A stretch of 64,000 nt of DNA from Parabacteroides massiliensis. GTDB taxonomy: Bacteria > Bacteroidota > Bacteroidia > Bacteroidales > Tannerellaceae. Shown piece by piece: positions 44,243-51,959 of the stretch. Position 1 is the stretch's first letter; the number at the start of each line of letters is the position of its first letter. Made by a program: the position numbers and the translations under genes. The notes beneath the pieces are model-generated. The model was not told where the DNA came from. It saw nothing but the letters and a program-made list of their open reading frames with translations, and did no database searches. The stretch spans positions 1,295,787 through 1,359,786 of the forward strand of contig NZ_LT700189.1 in assembly GCF_900155425.1 (NCBI RefSeq), in the 5' to 3' direction.

Positions 44243-44360
44243 CGTTCGTTAAATGAACGCACAAGTTCTTTGAAAGATTTACATATCAACAAGTAGTACA
44301 AGAGACGTATTAATAATACGAAACATACCGTCAAGGACTACAATAAAGAGACGAGATTCT
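44243..44360 (+). other. rRNA operon leader without a following 16S gene
   Basis: Contains a CGTTC-GTTAAAT-GAACG hairpin, then GTTCTTTGAAAG (boxA-like) and AACAAGTAGTACAAGAGACG, a sequence known from leaders upstream of Bacteroides 16S genes. The expected AGAGTTTGATC start of 16S does not appear; after about 44360 the sequence belongs to the Mu-like element. The exact junction cannot be fixed by eye. Confidence 0.8.
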
Positions 44361-44600
44361 GAGCGAAGGTATAAAAAACTCTTTTTCTATTGATTCAATC
44401 CTATATTTCAGAAACCCTTTGATGATATGCGGAGGATGGTGTATCGGGCAGAATTGCCCTATGTGAAGCCCCCAATACGGGACATAAGCATCTTTCCATA
44501 TTTCATTTTGAAATGGTCCGGCTTCCTCCACAAGACCACCTTCATTTACTTTGAGCCATAACAGGTCTTGACCTTTGTCCTCTAAAACTATCTTAACCAT
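44331..44600 (-). CDS. Mu-like element small protein, C-terminus altered at junction
   Basis: 89 residues, starting 3 bp after the MuB-like stop (ATGGCATAG GCG ATG), so coupled with it. The N-terminal part (MVKIVLEDKGQDLLWLKVNE) looks like a real conserved small protein. The last 15 or so residues are encoded by the rRNA leader on the opposite strand, so the natural C-terminus has been lost or replaced. Function unknown. Confidence 0.6.
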   Translation of the reverse strand: MVKIVLEDKGQDLLWLKVNEGGLVEEAGPFQNEIWKDAYVPYWGLHIGQFCPIHHPPHIIKGFLKYRIESIEKEFFIPSLRISSLYCSP

Positions 44601-44603
44601 CGC

Positions 44604-45476
44604 CTATGCCATTTTAAGTTTCTCTATCTCGGTATATACTCGCCTCAGACCTCCACGTGTCTTGCGTACAATCTGCGCTATATCCGCACCTGCCGGAGCA
44701 TTTACTTTAGCCACCGTCCGAGCTTGGGTATTCAAAAACGCCTCACGCTCCTTGCCGTCATCAGGTGTCACCTTGCTGTAACGGTCTCCATAACGGCTCA
44801 ACATCTCAGTATAGCCCACTTTCTTACATTCTATCGAACGATTGATTTTTTCTTTCAAACCATCCGCACCCATCATATACCAAGCACAACTGCGTTCGGT
44901 GGCATTCCACAAAGCCTTCAGCTCAAGGAACGCCTCATACTGCAAATCCCCGGCCTCGTCCAAAATAATAAGCGGATTCTCAATGGAACGGAGGTAATAA
45001 GTCAAATCCTCGTATACATCGCTATATTTACCTTTGGCATCCACTCCGAACTCCGCAGCTATCTTACGCACCAGCTTCAGCTTAGTCTTCACCTGCGAGC
45101 AGTCGATATACACGGCATTCTTGTGGTTCTGCACATAATACCTTGCAGTAAAAGTCTTTCCGATGTTTGGAATGTCGCATAGGATAGCCGACAGGCTCGA
45201 CTGCTGGGAGAACTCAAGCTGGGCGGTTATATACTCGAACGTGGCGGTCTTGGCAACCTTCCACTCCATATCGGCACGGAGGCCCACACCCAAACGACGG
45301 GCTATACTTATCCAGTTGGCATCACTAAGGGCTTTATCCGTCTGTCCGTTCTTAATGGCACTGTACACCGATGTGCTGATGCCAAGGGAGGCGGCATGTT
45401 TCGCGTCACTCGGATAGTTCGCACGGTTGGCAGCTATCGCTCCCAAAATCTTCTGTTTTTGCGCTTCTGTAATCAT
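44604..45476 (-). CDS. MuB-like transposition ATPase
   Basis: 290 residues. N-terminal helix-turn-helix (DAKHAASLGISTSVYSAIKNGQTDKAL, about 23-50) for DNA binding, then an AAA+ ATPase: Walker A DIPNIGKTFTA (the usual first Gly is replaced, GKT kept) and Walker B PLIILDEAGDL. MuB-type proteins bind target DNA and activate MuA. Lies downstream of the MuA-like gene on the same strand. Confidence 0.9.
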   Translation of the reverse strand: MITEAQKQKILGAIAANRANYPSDAKHAASLGISTSVYSAIKNGQTDKALSDANWISIARRLGVGLRADMEWKVAKTATFEYITAQLEFSQQSSLSAILCDIPNIGKTFTARYYVQNHKNAVYIDCSQVKTKLKLVRKIAAEFGVDAKGKYSDVYEDLTYYLRSIENPLIILDEAGDLQYEAFLELKALWNATERSCAWYMMGADGLKEKINRSIECKKVGYTEMLSRYGDRYSKVTPDDGKEREAFLNTQARTVAKVNAPAGADIAQIVRKTRGGLRRVYTEIEKLKMA

Positions 45477-45514
45477 AATTCAAACGCTGTTATAATGTTA
45501 TTCTAATCGTATTC

Positions 45515-47533
45515 TTACATATCTCCAATAGCCATTGCCGCCATATTGGTCGGCTGCCATTCGTAAGCTTCATCGAGTTCTTCAGGAACAGGTGCCGTAG
45601 ATAATACAAGGCTTTCCGTTTCCTCATCTTCTTCCTCACGTTGGACCGGTGCCACACCTACCTGACCGATAGCGTTATCACGTACCCATTTGTCAAAGTG
45701 ACTCATTATCTTTGCCTGTTCCGTATAAGCTGCCTTATCTTCTTCGGTCTGTTCCGCCATTACACGGCTATAAGTCACAACCGGGCGCACCTTGTCGATA
45801 TAGCGGTCATTCTGATACAGGAACACATCGGTCGGTTTGCCTTCCTCATCCGGCAAATAGAAAGCCGTCACCTTGCGGTTATTAGACTCCAACTTCTCAA
45901 GAACCTCCGGACCGCTCAGCCACCAGTCAGCGCATGCCACACGTACCGTACTATTCCGTCTTACGCTTGTTTCCACCCTCTCGCCAATATAACGGCTCAG
46001 GGTCAGTTTATCAAGCGGGCGCAGAGTCGGGTTGATTCTCGACACAAGCACATCCCAGCGGGTCATGCCCGGATATTTCTTCTGGTTGGGGTGCAGCGTG
46101 TTGTTCCATTCAGCACAATCCCTGCGGTCATCTGCCACAAGTTCCTCAAACGTATAATATTTCCTATCCTCGTAGGTATGGTTCCCACTGTCGCTGATTT
46201 TCTTCTGATCCACACGCCGTGCCCCTTTACCGTACCAACGACCCACTCCTTCATGGTTCTTATGGGCGATGGTAGTCTTGAACGCGCCGTTCAACGGTTC
46301 AGCATATTTGTCCTGAGAGTTCAACGGTGCACAAAAGTGCACAAACTTGAACACCTCACCGGCTTTCAGGAAGCCCTCCTTGTACTTGCTCATCAAATGC
46401 TGCTCCACCTCGATACCGGCAGGCATCCCCCACCCGTTACGCTCAATCAGGCGGAACATATCCCGGAAACAGGCAACCACAAGAGCTTCGTCTTTATCAC
46501 GGCCGTAAGCAAGCCCCACACGGCACTGGCTCACCACATCGTAGGCATAATAAGCATGTACGTATTCACCACCCTTCATGCGACGCGGAAGATCCACGTC
46601 ATCCATCGTAATCTGGGACAAGGAGAACTCTCCACTGTGGCGGTGCATGTGTGGCATTTGCTCGTGGTAGAATTCCGACCACCCACGACGCTTTTTCTCT
46701 ATGAGTACCTGGTTGGCCGGCTTGTTCAAGATGTTGCGAATGGTACTTTCGCTCAGTTCTTTCGGATCACCGTTCTTATCCGTAAAATCGTTATGGTTGA
46801 ATATTTCCCCGGTTTCCAAATCCCATACCTCCAACTCACCGCACACAAAGGAGATATACATCTCGTGTACGTCACTGCCATAAGGCTGGTTCGGCAGCAC
46901 CGTGATGCTCAGCACGAGACGCTCGGTCTTGTAATCCACTTTCCTCGCACACTGGTTACCGAACTTTCCACTGATAAGGCACTCATAACCGTACTGCTTG
47001 TACTCGTTCACCTTCTTTCGGAAACGCAAGGTACTCGCCGGCAAATCATGCCCGAACTCTTCGCGCAGCGTCTCAATGGTAGTAGCCATCATGCTCCAAT
47101 CATACTTCTCTCCCATTAACTTTCGATAATCACGACTACGATTGTACAACTTGATACAAGTATTCAGTACTGAAGCATTTATCGCATACTTTCTGGCAAG
47201 CTCGTCAGAAGCCTTATCGCTGGACTGCCGGGCAGCCCAATCCATAAAGAAAGCGACGGCAGCCTGATCAAGCTCGTAATTCGATATTATCCAGCCACGC
47301 AAAAGCACGGCATTGCCACCAGGATATTTCTCCTCGACTTTTTCTTTGTAAGAGGTAGGCAGACTATCAATAACAATCAAAGCTCCATTTCCTTTCGCTC
47401 CACCACCACGACGTGCTACCTTTATCCGGCCACTGGATGCCATATACTTGTAATTCGGAACAGTCATTATTCCGCCATCAACAAGTTCACGAAACGATAT
47501 GCAAAGTTTGTTATCGAAAAATTCCATACTCAC
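45515..47533 (-). CDS. MuA-like DDE transposase
   Basis: 672 residues. N-terminal winged-helix end-binding region (CISFRELVDGGIMTVPNYKYMASSG), helical linker domains, and a catalytic rve-type core: Asp in LSQITMDDVDLP (about residue 309) and Glu in DKYAEPLNGAFK (about 412) are good candidates for two of the DDE residues. A beta-barrel follows (ADWWLSGPEVLEKLESNNRKVTAFYLPDEEG). Length equals phage Mu transposase (663). Catalyses replicative transposition with MuB. Confidence 0.92.
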   Translation of the reverse strand: MSMEFFDNKLCISFRELVDGGIMTVPNYKYMASSGRIKVARRGGGAKGNGALIVIDSLPTSYKEKVEEKYPGGNAVLLRGWIISNYELDQAAVAFFMDWAARQSSDKASDELARKYAINASVLNTCIKLYNRSRDYRKLMGEKYDWSMMATTIETLREEFGHDLPASTLRFRKKVNEYKQYGYECLISGKFGNQCARKVDYKTERLVLSITVLPNQPYGSDVHEMYISFVCGELEVWDLETGEIFNHNDFTDKNGDPKELSESTIRNILNKPANQVLIEKKRRGWSEFYHEQMPHMHRHSGEFSLSQITMDDVDLPRRMKGGEYVHAYYAYDVVSQCRVGLAYGRDKDEALVVACFRDMFRLIERNGWGMPAGIEVEQHLMSKYKEGFLKAGEVFKFVHFCAPLNSQDKYAEPLNGAFKTTIAHKNHEGVGRWYGKGARRVDQKKISDSGNHTYEDRKYYTFEELVADDRRDCAEWNNTLHPNQKKYPGMTRWDVLVSRINPTLRPLDKLTLSRYIGERVETSVRRNSTVRVACADWWLSGPEVLEKLESNNRKVTAFYLPDEEGKPTDVFLYQNDRYIDKVRPVVTYSRVMAEQTEEDKAAYTEQAKIMSHFDKWVRDNAIGQVGVAPVQREEEDEETESLVLSTAPVPEELDEAYEWQPTNMAAMAIGDM

Positions 47534-47539
47534 ACCTCC

Positions 47540-47902
47540 TTATTTCAATGCGGCCGCAAAATTTTGGATGCTGTCTATATTGGAAAATGTCACATTATCA
47601 TAATGTCTCACCTCTTCCCCTTTATAAATCACCACACCCGTGCTGTCGTTTTTACTGATCTCTAACAATGCGCCGTTCGGAAAATATTGGCGTATCACGT
47701 TATCATGGTCGTGTAGTGTCTCCATAACCGGAGCAACCGCCATTAAAATACCACCACGCTCACGGGCGGTCTTCTGGATCCTACGGATGGTATCCGTATC
47801 CTGCTCAAAACGCAGGGCTTTCCAAACCGTCACGCTGCTTACTTTGAATTTCTTGGCCAAAAACTGACGATCCTCACTTGTTACATGAATATACTTCTTC
47901 AT
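47540..47902 (-). CDS. Mu-like element early protein with helix-turn-helix
   Basis: 120 residues, ending 6 bp before the transposase start. N-terminal segment (SEDRQFLAKKFKVSSVTVWKALRFEQ) reads as a helix-turn-helix; the rest is mixed and includes GVVIYKGEEVRHYDNV. Probably a regulatory or DNA-binding early protein. Not assigned to a family. Confidence 0.7.
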   Translation of the reverse strand: MKKYIHVTSEDRQFLAKKFKVSSVTVWKALRFEQDTDTIRRIQKTARERGGILMAVAPVMETLHDHDNVIRQYFPNGALLEISKNDSTGVVIYKGEEVRHYDNVTFSNIDSIQNFAAALK

Positions 47903-47909
47903 ATTCCAC

Positions 47910-48116
47910 TTATTTAAATTCGTTTATAATCGGTTTCAAACTCACGCCGTAGCAGCTCATCAAGCGCCGAATAAGATTCTTTACATAAAAATCAGGTGCG
48001 GAAAACACAATCCCGGTCTCTTCAGTGTATCTGAAACTGATACCGTCCATCATCAACACGTAAGCGACTTTGTGCTTCACGCTTTGTGTCTGCCATTCTT
48101 TGATTTCTTCGTTCAT
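47910..48116 (-). CDS. Mu-like element early small protein
   Basis: 68 residues, first gene of the early operon, 7 bp upstream of the helix-turn-helix gene. Charged, no membrane segment, with ISFRYTEETGIVFSAPDFYVKNLIRRL. No family recognised. Confidence 0.6.
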   Translation of the reverse strand: MNEEIKEWQTQSVKHKVAYVLMMDGISFRYTEETGIVFSAPDFYVKNLIRRLMSCYGVSLKPIINEFK

Positions 48117-48158
48117 TTTCTTTAAGTGCTAAAATTCGTTATTCTCGACCCTTTTCTG

Positions 48159-48248
48159 TATCTTTGGCCGCTCGTTAATTTATTAACTCGATGCAAATAT
48201 AGTGTGAGATTTTCATACTACAAAATATTTAAGTGTAATTTTTCATAC
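48159..48248. promoter_or_regulatory. repressor/early switch region of the Mu-like element
   Basis: Early promoter on the minus strand: TATATTTG at 48201-48194. Two similar sites, AGTGTGAGATTTTCATAC (48201-48218) and AGTGTAATTTTTCATAC (48232-48248), 31 bp apart (about three helical turns), directly upstream of it are likely repressor operators. A plus-strand TATCTTTG (48159-48166) could serve the repressor gene. Confidence 0.65.
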
Positions 48249-48260
48249 CAAACTCATTTT

Positions 48261-48656
48261 ATGGAGGAAAATATCAGATTCATTCAAATACTTGACGAGT
48301 TAAAAGCTCAAGGGCAAATAACCGATTATGTACAAGCAGCAAGCATACTTGGCACAAATAAAGCTGGCATAAGCGACATAAAAAGTGGTCGGAAGAAATT
48401 ATCAATAGAGCTACTCAGAAGTCTGAAATATTCATACCCTAATATTTCGATTGATTGGATCATCATGGGAACAGGGGATGCTTTCATAACAATGAAAGAG
48501 AAGCAGGAAACCACAGATGCACACTTATTCGTACAAACCATAACCCAACAAGCGGAAGAAATCGGCCGTCTCAAAGAACAAATTCGCCAAATGAATCTTG
48601 AAAAAGGGAAACCTGCATCGGATGCGTACACTTCTGGAGATGCAAATGTAGGGTAG
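48261..48656 (+). CDS. phage-type repressor, helix-turn-helix
   Basis: 131 residues from ATG 48261; the frame opens at 48126 but that stretch covers the operator region. N-terminal XRE-like helix-turn-helix: YVQAASILGTNKAGISDIKSGRKK, followed by LRSLKYSYPNISIDWIIMGTG, a pattern common in Bacteroidota phage and element repressors. The C-terminal tail (AEEIGRLKEQIRQMNLEKG) is a likely coiled coil for oligomerisation. Divergent from the early operon, so it should keep the transposase genes off. Confidence 0.85.
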   Translation: MEENIRFIQILDELKAQGQITDYVQAASILGTNKAGISDIKSGRKKLSIELLRSLKYSYPNISIDWIIMGTGDAFITMKEKQETTDAHLFVQTITQQAEEIGRLKEQIRQMNLEKGKPASDAYTSGDANVG

Positions 48657-49042
48657 AGCGCACTTTTACCATCCGGAGAACATGAAACGTTACCCTGAGG
48701 ATACCCCCGATTATACCTTCAGACTCCCCTCTCTCAGTATTCCCCCTCCATCCACCCCATATAATCGCCTGAAAAGGACTGATAATCCGTTATATAATAA
48801 TGTATGCTTTTTATAGGTGGTGGTTTTTAGGGTGGGTGTATCAAGGCATCTTTTACACCTATCATTCAAAAAACCATATTTTACCATACTTCCAACTACC
48901 CCCTCTCAAAACCGTGTTTACTAACCCCAGTTCTTATAAAAACTAACCCCACTTTCTAACCCCAATACTATCCCCACCTCCAAAATTGCCACTCCAAGTG
49001 TCACACCAAATGTAGAAATCGCCATCTGAGAGCACAAAAAAA
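48657..49042. other. non-coding stretch in the Mu-like element
   Basis: C/A-rich, without a convincing ORF or RNA. Confidence 0.4.
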
Positions 49043-49059
49043 GGAGACCATAAGTCTCC
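49043..49059 (-). terminator. terminator of the 49119-49352 gene
   Basis: On the minus strand GGAGAC-TTATG-GTCTCC followed by TTTTTTTG. Confidence 0.75.
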
Positions 49060-49118
49060 CCTACAAGAATAACTGCAGAATGGTGTTTTTCTTTCGTTCT
49101 AATGCCATTCTAATCTAT

Positions 49119-49352
49119 TCACCTATCTCCTCTCCTACTCCCTGAAATAAGCGTAGATTGCTTGATTATAGCCCTTTTAGTGCATACTGTTCCATTACCG
49201 GACAGACCGGCATGTAACAGATAATTCTTGGTCGCACCCACCTGTTCCGCCGTCAAAACCGTATAAACAGCCGAAATACTACTAAAATACCAATCTCTTC
49301 GCTTTGTTCCGTCTATTCCGTGCGTCAAATGCACATGTATAACCTTTGCCAT
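49119..49352 (-). CDS. small phage/element protein
   Basis: 77 residues, MAKVIHVHLTHGIDGTKRRDWYFSSISAVYTVLTAEQVGATKNYLLHAGLSGNG with Arg-rich end. The layout (short basic protein with WYFSSISAVY and TKNYLLHAGLSG) resembles a small conserved protein of Bacteroidota Mu-like elements, as far as I recall; function unknown. It has its own promoter and terminator, which supports it being real. Confidence 0.6.
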   Translation of the reverse strand: MAKVIHVHLTHGIDGTKRRDWYFSSISAVYTVLTAEQVGATKNYLLHAGLSGNGTVCTKRAIIKQSTLISGSRRGDR

Positions 49353-49354
49353 AT

Positions 49355-49379
49355 CACTATATTTTATAGTGCAAATATA
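49355..49379 (-). promoter_or_regulatory. promoter and palindrome before the 49352 gene
   Basis: -7 box TATATTTG at 49379-49372; right after it the palindrome CACTATAAAATATAGTG, touching the start codon. A likely operator. Confidence 0.6.
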
Positions 49380-49439
49380 CTAAATAATCATTATATGGAA
49401 TATTTTATAAACATATAATCCAAAAACAAGGCATAAAAA

Positions 49440-49640
49440 AAGCGGTCTACAACCGCTATCTTCCTCTCCTACTTACACACCATGTAAACTTCATGTAAGC
49501 CCATTTAAAGCAATCGCCAAACCGATGAAACCCAAACAGCCCCCCTCGTAAACAGAAATTAAACCTGCGTAAACGTTTCGTTTTGCGGGAGTTCCTTCTA
49601 TCCTTCCCCGTAACCTATTGTATTATAAAGCGATGTGTTG
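49440..49640. other. probable Mu-like left end region
   Basis: Begins with a minus-strand terminator (AGCGGT-TGTAG-ACCGCT, then TTTTTTT; 49457-49434), followed by several GTAAAC/GTAAG copies (CCATGTAAAC, CATGTAAGCC, CTCGTAAACAG, GCGTAAACG) that could be transposase end-binding sites. The end itself is not defined. Confidence 0.4.
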
Positions 49641-49646
49641 TTTTAT

Positions 49647-49928
49647 TCAATATATCGTTTTATACGCTTCGTTCTGTGCCCCGTATATAGCATCCATAAC
49701 AGAACGAGCAAGATAATTTTCCAGCCATTGCCCTTTACCATCATTATGGTTGACCTGCCATACTTTGTTTACGAAAAGTTCACGTGGCCGGCTTCTCACC
49801 ATGGATCCTGCCAATTCCAAATTTGAATAGACCGATTCGGGCACTTCATCCCAAACAATACCGCTTTGGCAGCCGGAAAGGACAGTTATACCCAAAACGA
49901 ACGTAAATATTAAATTCTTTATTTTCAT
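49647..49928 (-). CDS. lipoprotein of a susCD operon, probably truncated
   Basis: 93 residues; lipobox LSGC with Cys20. Mature part GIVWDEVPESVYSNLELAGS...FVNKVWQVNHNDGKGQWLENYLARSVMDAIYGA resembles the start of longer surface lipoproteins that follow susD in some Bacteroidales loci (from memory). The end AYKTIY stops right at the edge of the Mu-like element, so the protein has probably lost its C-terminal part. Third gene of the minus-strand operon, 17 bp after susD. Confidence 0.6.
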   Translation of the reverse strand: MKIKNLIFTFVLGITVLSGCQSGIVWDEVPESVYSNLELAGSMVRSRPRELFVNKVWQVNHNDGKGQWLENYLARSVMDAIYGAQNEAYKTIY

Positions 49929-49945
49929 GATTTTCTTGTTTTACA

Positions 49946-51940
49946 TTATTGATAACTTCTGTTTTCCCACCCTGGGTTTTGAACAAAATTGCCATTTACA
50001 TCCAATGTTGTGCGAGCAAAAGGTAATTTATAGTATACGGCATCATTAAATTTACGTTCATAGTAAACCACATTTCCACTCAGAGATGTAATTTGGCGGA
50101 TATCAAAATGAGGCGTGAAATATTGGGGGTCATCTTTAGAGGCCAAATATCCGTTTTCTTCTACTTCTGAACTTTCAATTCCTTTACGAAAAATGAACAT
50201 GCCCTTAGACGATTGGTTTAACTCTTCAATGGTTGTTTTACCTTCCGATTCGCCCCATCTCAGCAAGTCGAAATAACGGAATCCAGGAATTTCGAATGCA
50301 AATTCGATACGACGTTGTAATTTGTATTCTTCCCACAGATTGTGACCAACCACCGATTCGTCAAAACTATCCAAGCCTGCGCGATTACGAATTTGGTCAA
50401 CAGCATCACGTACTTCGTTTTCTCTTCCACCCAACTTATAGGCTGCTTCTGCATAGTTTAACAATGCTTCAGCATAACGGACTTGAAAATAAGAAAGCGC
50501 AGATTGAGTGTAATTAACCGTTCCGTCTTCATTAAAACGCCCTACCGTATATTTCGTCGGATAATAGCTTGTTACAGTCGATTGTGCACGTCCTGTAATC
50601 GCTAACTTTTCAGAATTCCTGAATTCTGTATGAAGCGCACTATATCTTTCCGAACGGGTCGGTACCGATAAGTCGATCCATGTACGAACCAAATACCGAT
50701 GTTCATTTCTATTAGCGAAATAACTACTGTCATAAATGATCGTGGCATAGAAACGTTTATCACGGTCAGTATACATTTGTAGGTAATTTTCGCTTTCAGC
50801 GGCCAATTCTCCATTTTCATTTAGAGTTACACCCATTTCTTTTGCTTGAGTTGTTTTCCACCATTGCATCCATTTACCTGTAGCTTTATCTCTCTGATAG
50901 TAACAATCAACCAATTCCTGCGTAGGGTATGAACCGCCACGATCCCCTCCCCAATCAGGAGAGAAATTAGTAGTCGCACCATACATACGTCCTTCCGGAT
51001 GTGAATACTTCATCGGACTGAACCCAGATCTATTTGCTTCGTTAAACATGACCGGCCAAATGGCTTCTACCGATTGATGTCCGGTAGAAGTATTGAACAG
51101 ATTACTATAATCCGGATCCAGTTGATATTTGCCAATCACTGATTTTGCAGCGTCATAAGCCAGTTGATAATAATGGTCCGCATTTTTTGAGAATCTATAA
51201 AGAGCCTTACTTTCCGTTGATCCCGATAGCCTATCGTAAAGGCCTTTTACTGACGCTTCGGCAGCACAAGCAGCAGCTAATGCAGAACGCGATTTTAACA
51301 CTTGTACAGCCTGCTCGTTTATCAATCCCAAAGTAGGCGTAACGGTTGTCTGCTTAAAATATTCCAATGCTTTGTCATAATCAGACAAAATTTGATCAAA
51401 GACCTCTTCGCGACTGTTTTGTGGCAGCATGGTCTCATCGAAAATAGTCATTGTTCTTGTTATGATCGGCATGACCCCCCAGAATCTTTCCATGTCGGCA
51501 TAGAATAATCCACGGAAAGCATAGCTTTCCGCCAACAGTTGAGCGCGTTCCGAATCGGTCATATTGGGAACTTCCGGTATACGTTCGATAGCCAAGTTCG
51601 CCTGACGGATTTTTTTATAACCGGCATCCCATGGGGCTCCGATTAGACCGGTGACGCTGTTGAGTTCATCATATTCCCTATAATTGAAGCTATACTGGCG
51701 AAACGTATTCTGGTCGCGGTCAATATTACCGCAAGCATTGTCGGACCATTGTTCCGATTGAAATGCAATATTTGCACCTGCCGGACTCCACAAATAAAAC
51801 TGATTGACCAATGTGCGCGTCAATTGAGCATTTGACCAAAATTGTTCTTCGCCAATTTTGTTAGTCGGTTCTATTCCTAACGGATCACAACCAGAAAGAC
51901 TAACCGCAGCGCATAAGGCTAATATATTTAATTTCTTCAT
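49946..51940 (-). CDS. SusD/RagB lipoprotein, locus 3
   Basis: 664 residues. Lipoprotein signal with Cys18 in LSGC. SusD features: QLTRTLVNQFYLWSPAGAN, RAQLLAESYAFRGLFYADMERFWGVMPIITR, ALSYFQVRYAEALLNYAEAAYKLGG, and RRIEFAFEIPGFRYFDLLRWGE. Binds a glycan on the cell surface as partner of the SusC encoded 19 bp upstream. No sequence closeness to the two mannan-locus SusD proteins beyond the family, and no glycosidase gene is nearby, so the substrate is unknown. Confidence 0.94.
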   Translation of the reverse strand: MKKLNILALCAAVSLSGCDPLGIEPTNKIGEEQFWSNAQLTRTLVNQFYLWSPAGANIAFQSEQWSDNACGNIDRDQNTFRQYSFNYREYDELNSVTGLIGAPWDAGYKKIRQANLAIERIPEVPNMTDSERAQLLAESYAFRGLFYADMERFWGVMPIITRTMTIFDETMLPQNSREEVFDQILSDYDKALEYFKQTTVTPTLGLINEQAVQVLKSRSALAAACAAEASVKGLYDRLSGSTESKALYRFSKNADHYYQLAYDAAKSVIGKYQLDPDYSNLFNTSTGHQSVEAIWPVMFNEANRSGFSPMKYSHPEGRMYGATTNFSPDWGGDRGGSYPTQELVDCYYQRDKATGKWMQWWKTTQAKEMGVTLNENGELAAESENYLQMYTDRDKRFYATIIYDSSYFANRNEHRYLVRTWIDLSVPTRSERYSALHTEFRNSEKLAITGRAQSTVTSYYPTKYTVGRFNEDGTVNYTQSALSYFQVRYAEALLNYAEAAYKLGGRENEVRDAVDQIRNRAGLDSFDESVVGHNLWEEYKLQRRIEFAFEIPGFRYFDLLRWGESEGKTTIEELNQSSKGMFIFRKGIESSEVEENGYLASKDDPQYFTPHFDIRQITSLSGNVVYYERKFNDAVYYKLPFARTTLDVNGNFVQNPGWENRSYQ

Positions 51941-51959
51941 CTTATTCTTTTCTAATGTA

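Larger units (their letters stand above)
44361..49640 (-). mobile_element. Mu-like transposable element, short or truncated
   Basis: MuA-like transposase, MuB-like ATPase, several small early genes and a divergent c-type repressor in Mu early-region order. Only about 5.3 kb, with no head or tail genes, so it is a minimal element or the left part of a prophage. The borders are approximate: one side is the rRNA leader, the other the truncated lipoprotein at 49647. No matching 5-bp target duplication or terminal inverted repeat could be confirmed. Confidence 0.7.

Noticed and set aside
45641-47119. 492-residue plus-strand ORF
   Set aside because: Shadow of the MuA-like transposase on the opposite strand; no start signal and no family likeness.
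44360-49640. Complete Mu-like prophage
   Set aside because: Only early-region genes are present; no structural genes fit in 5.3 kb.
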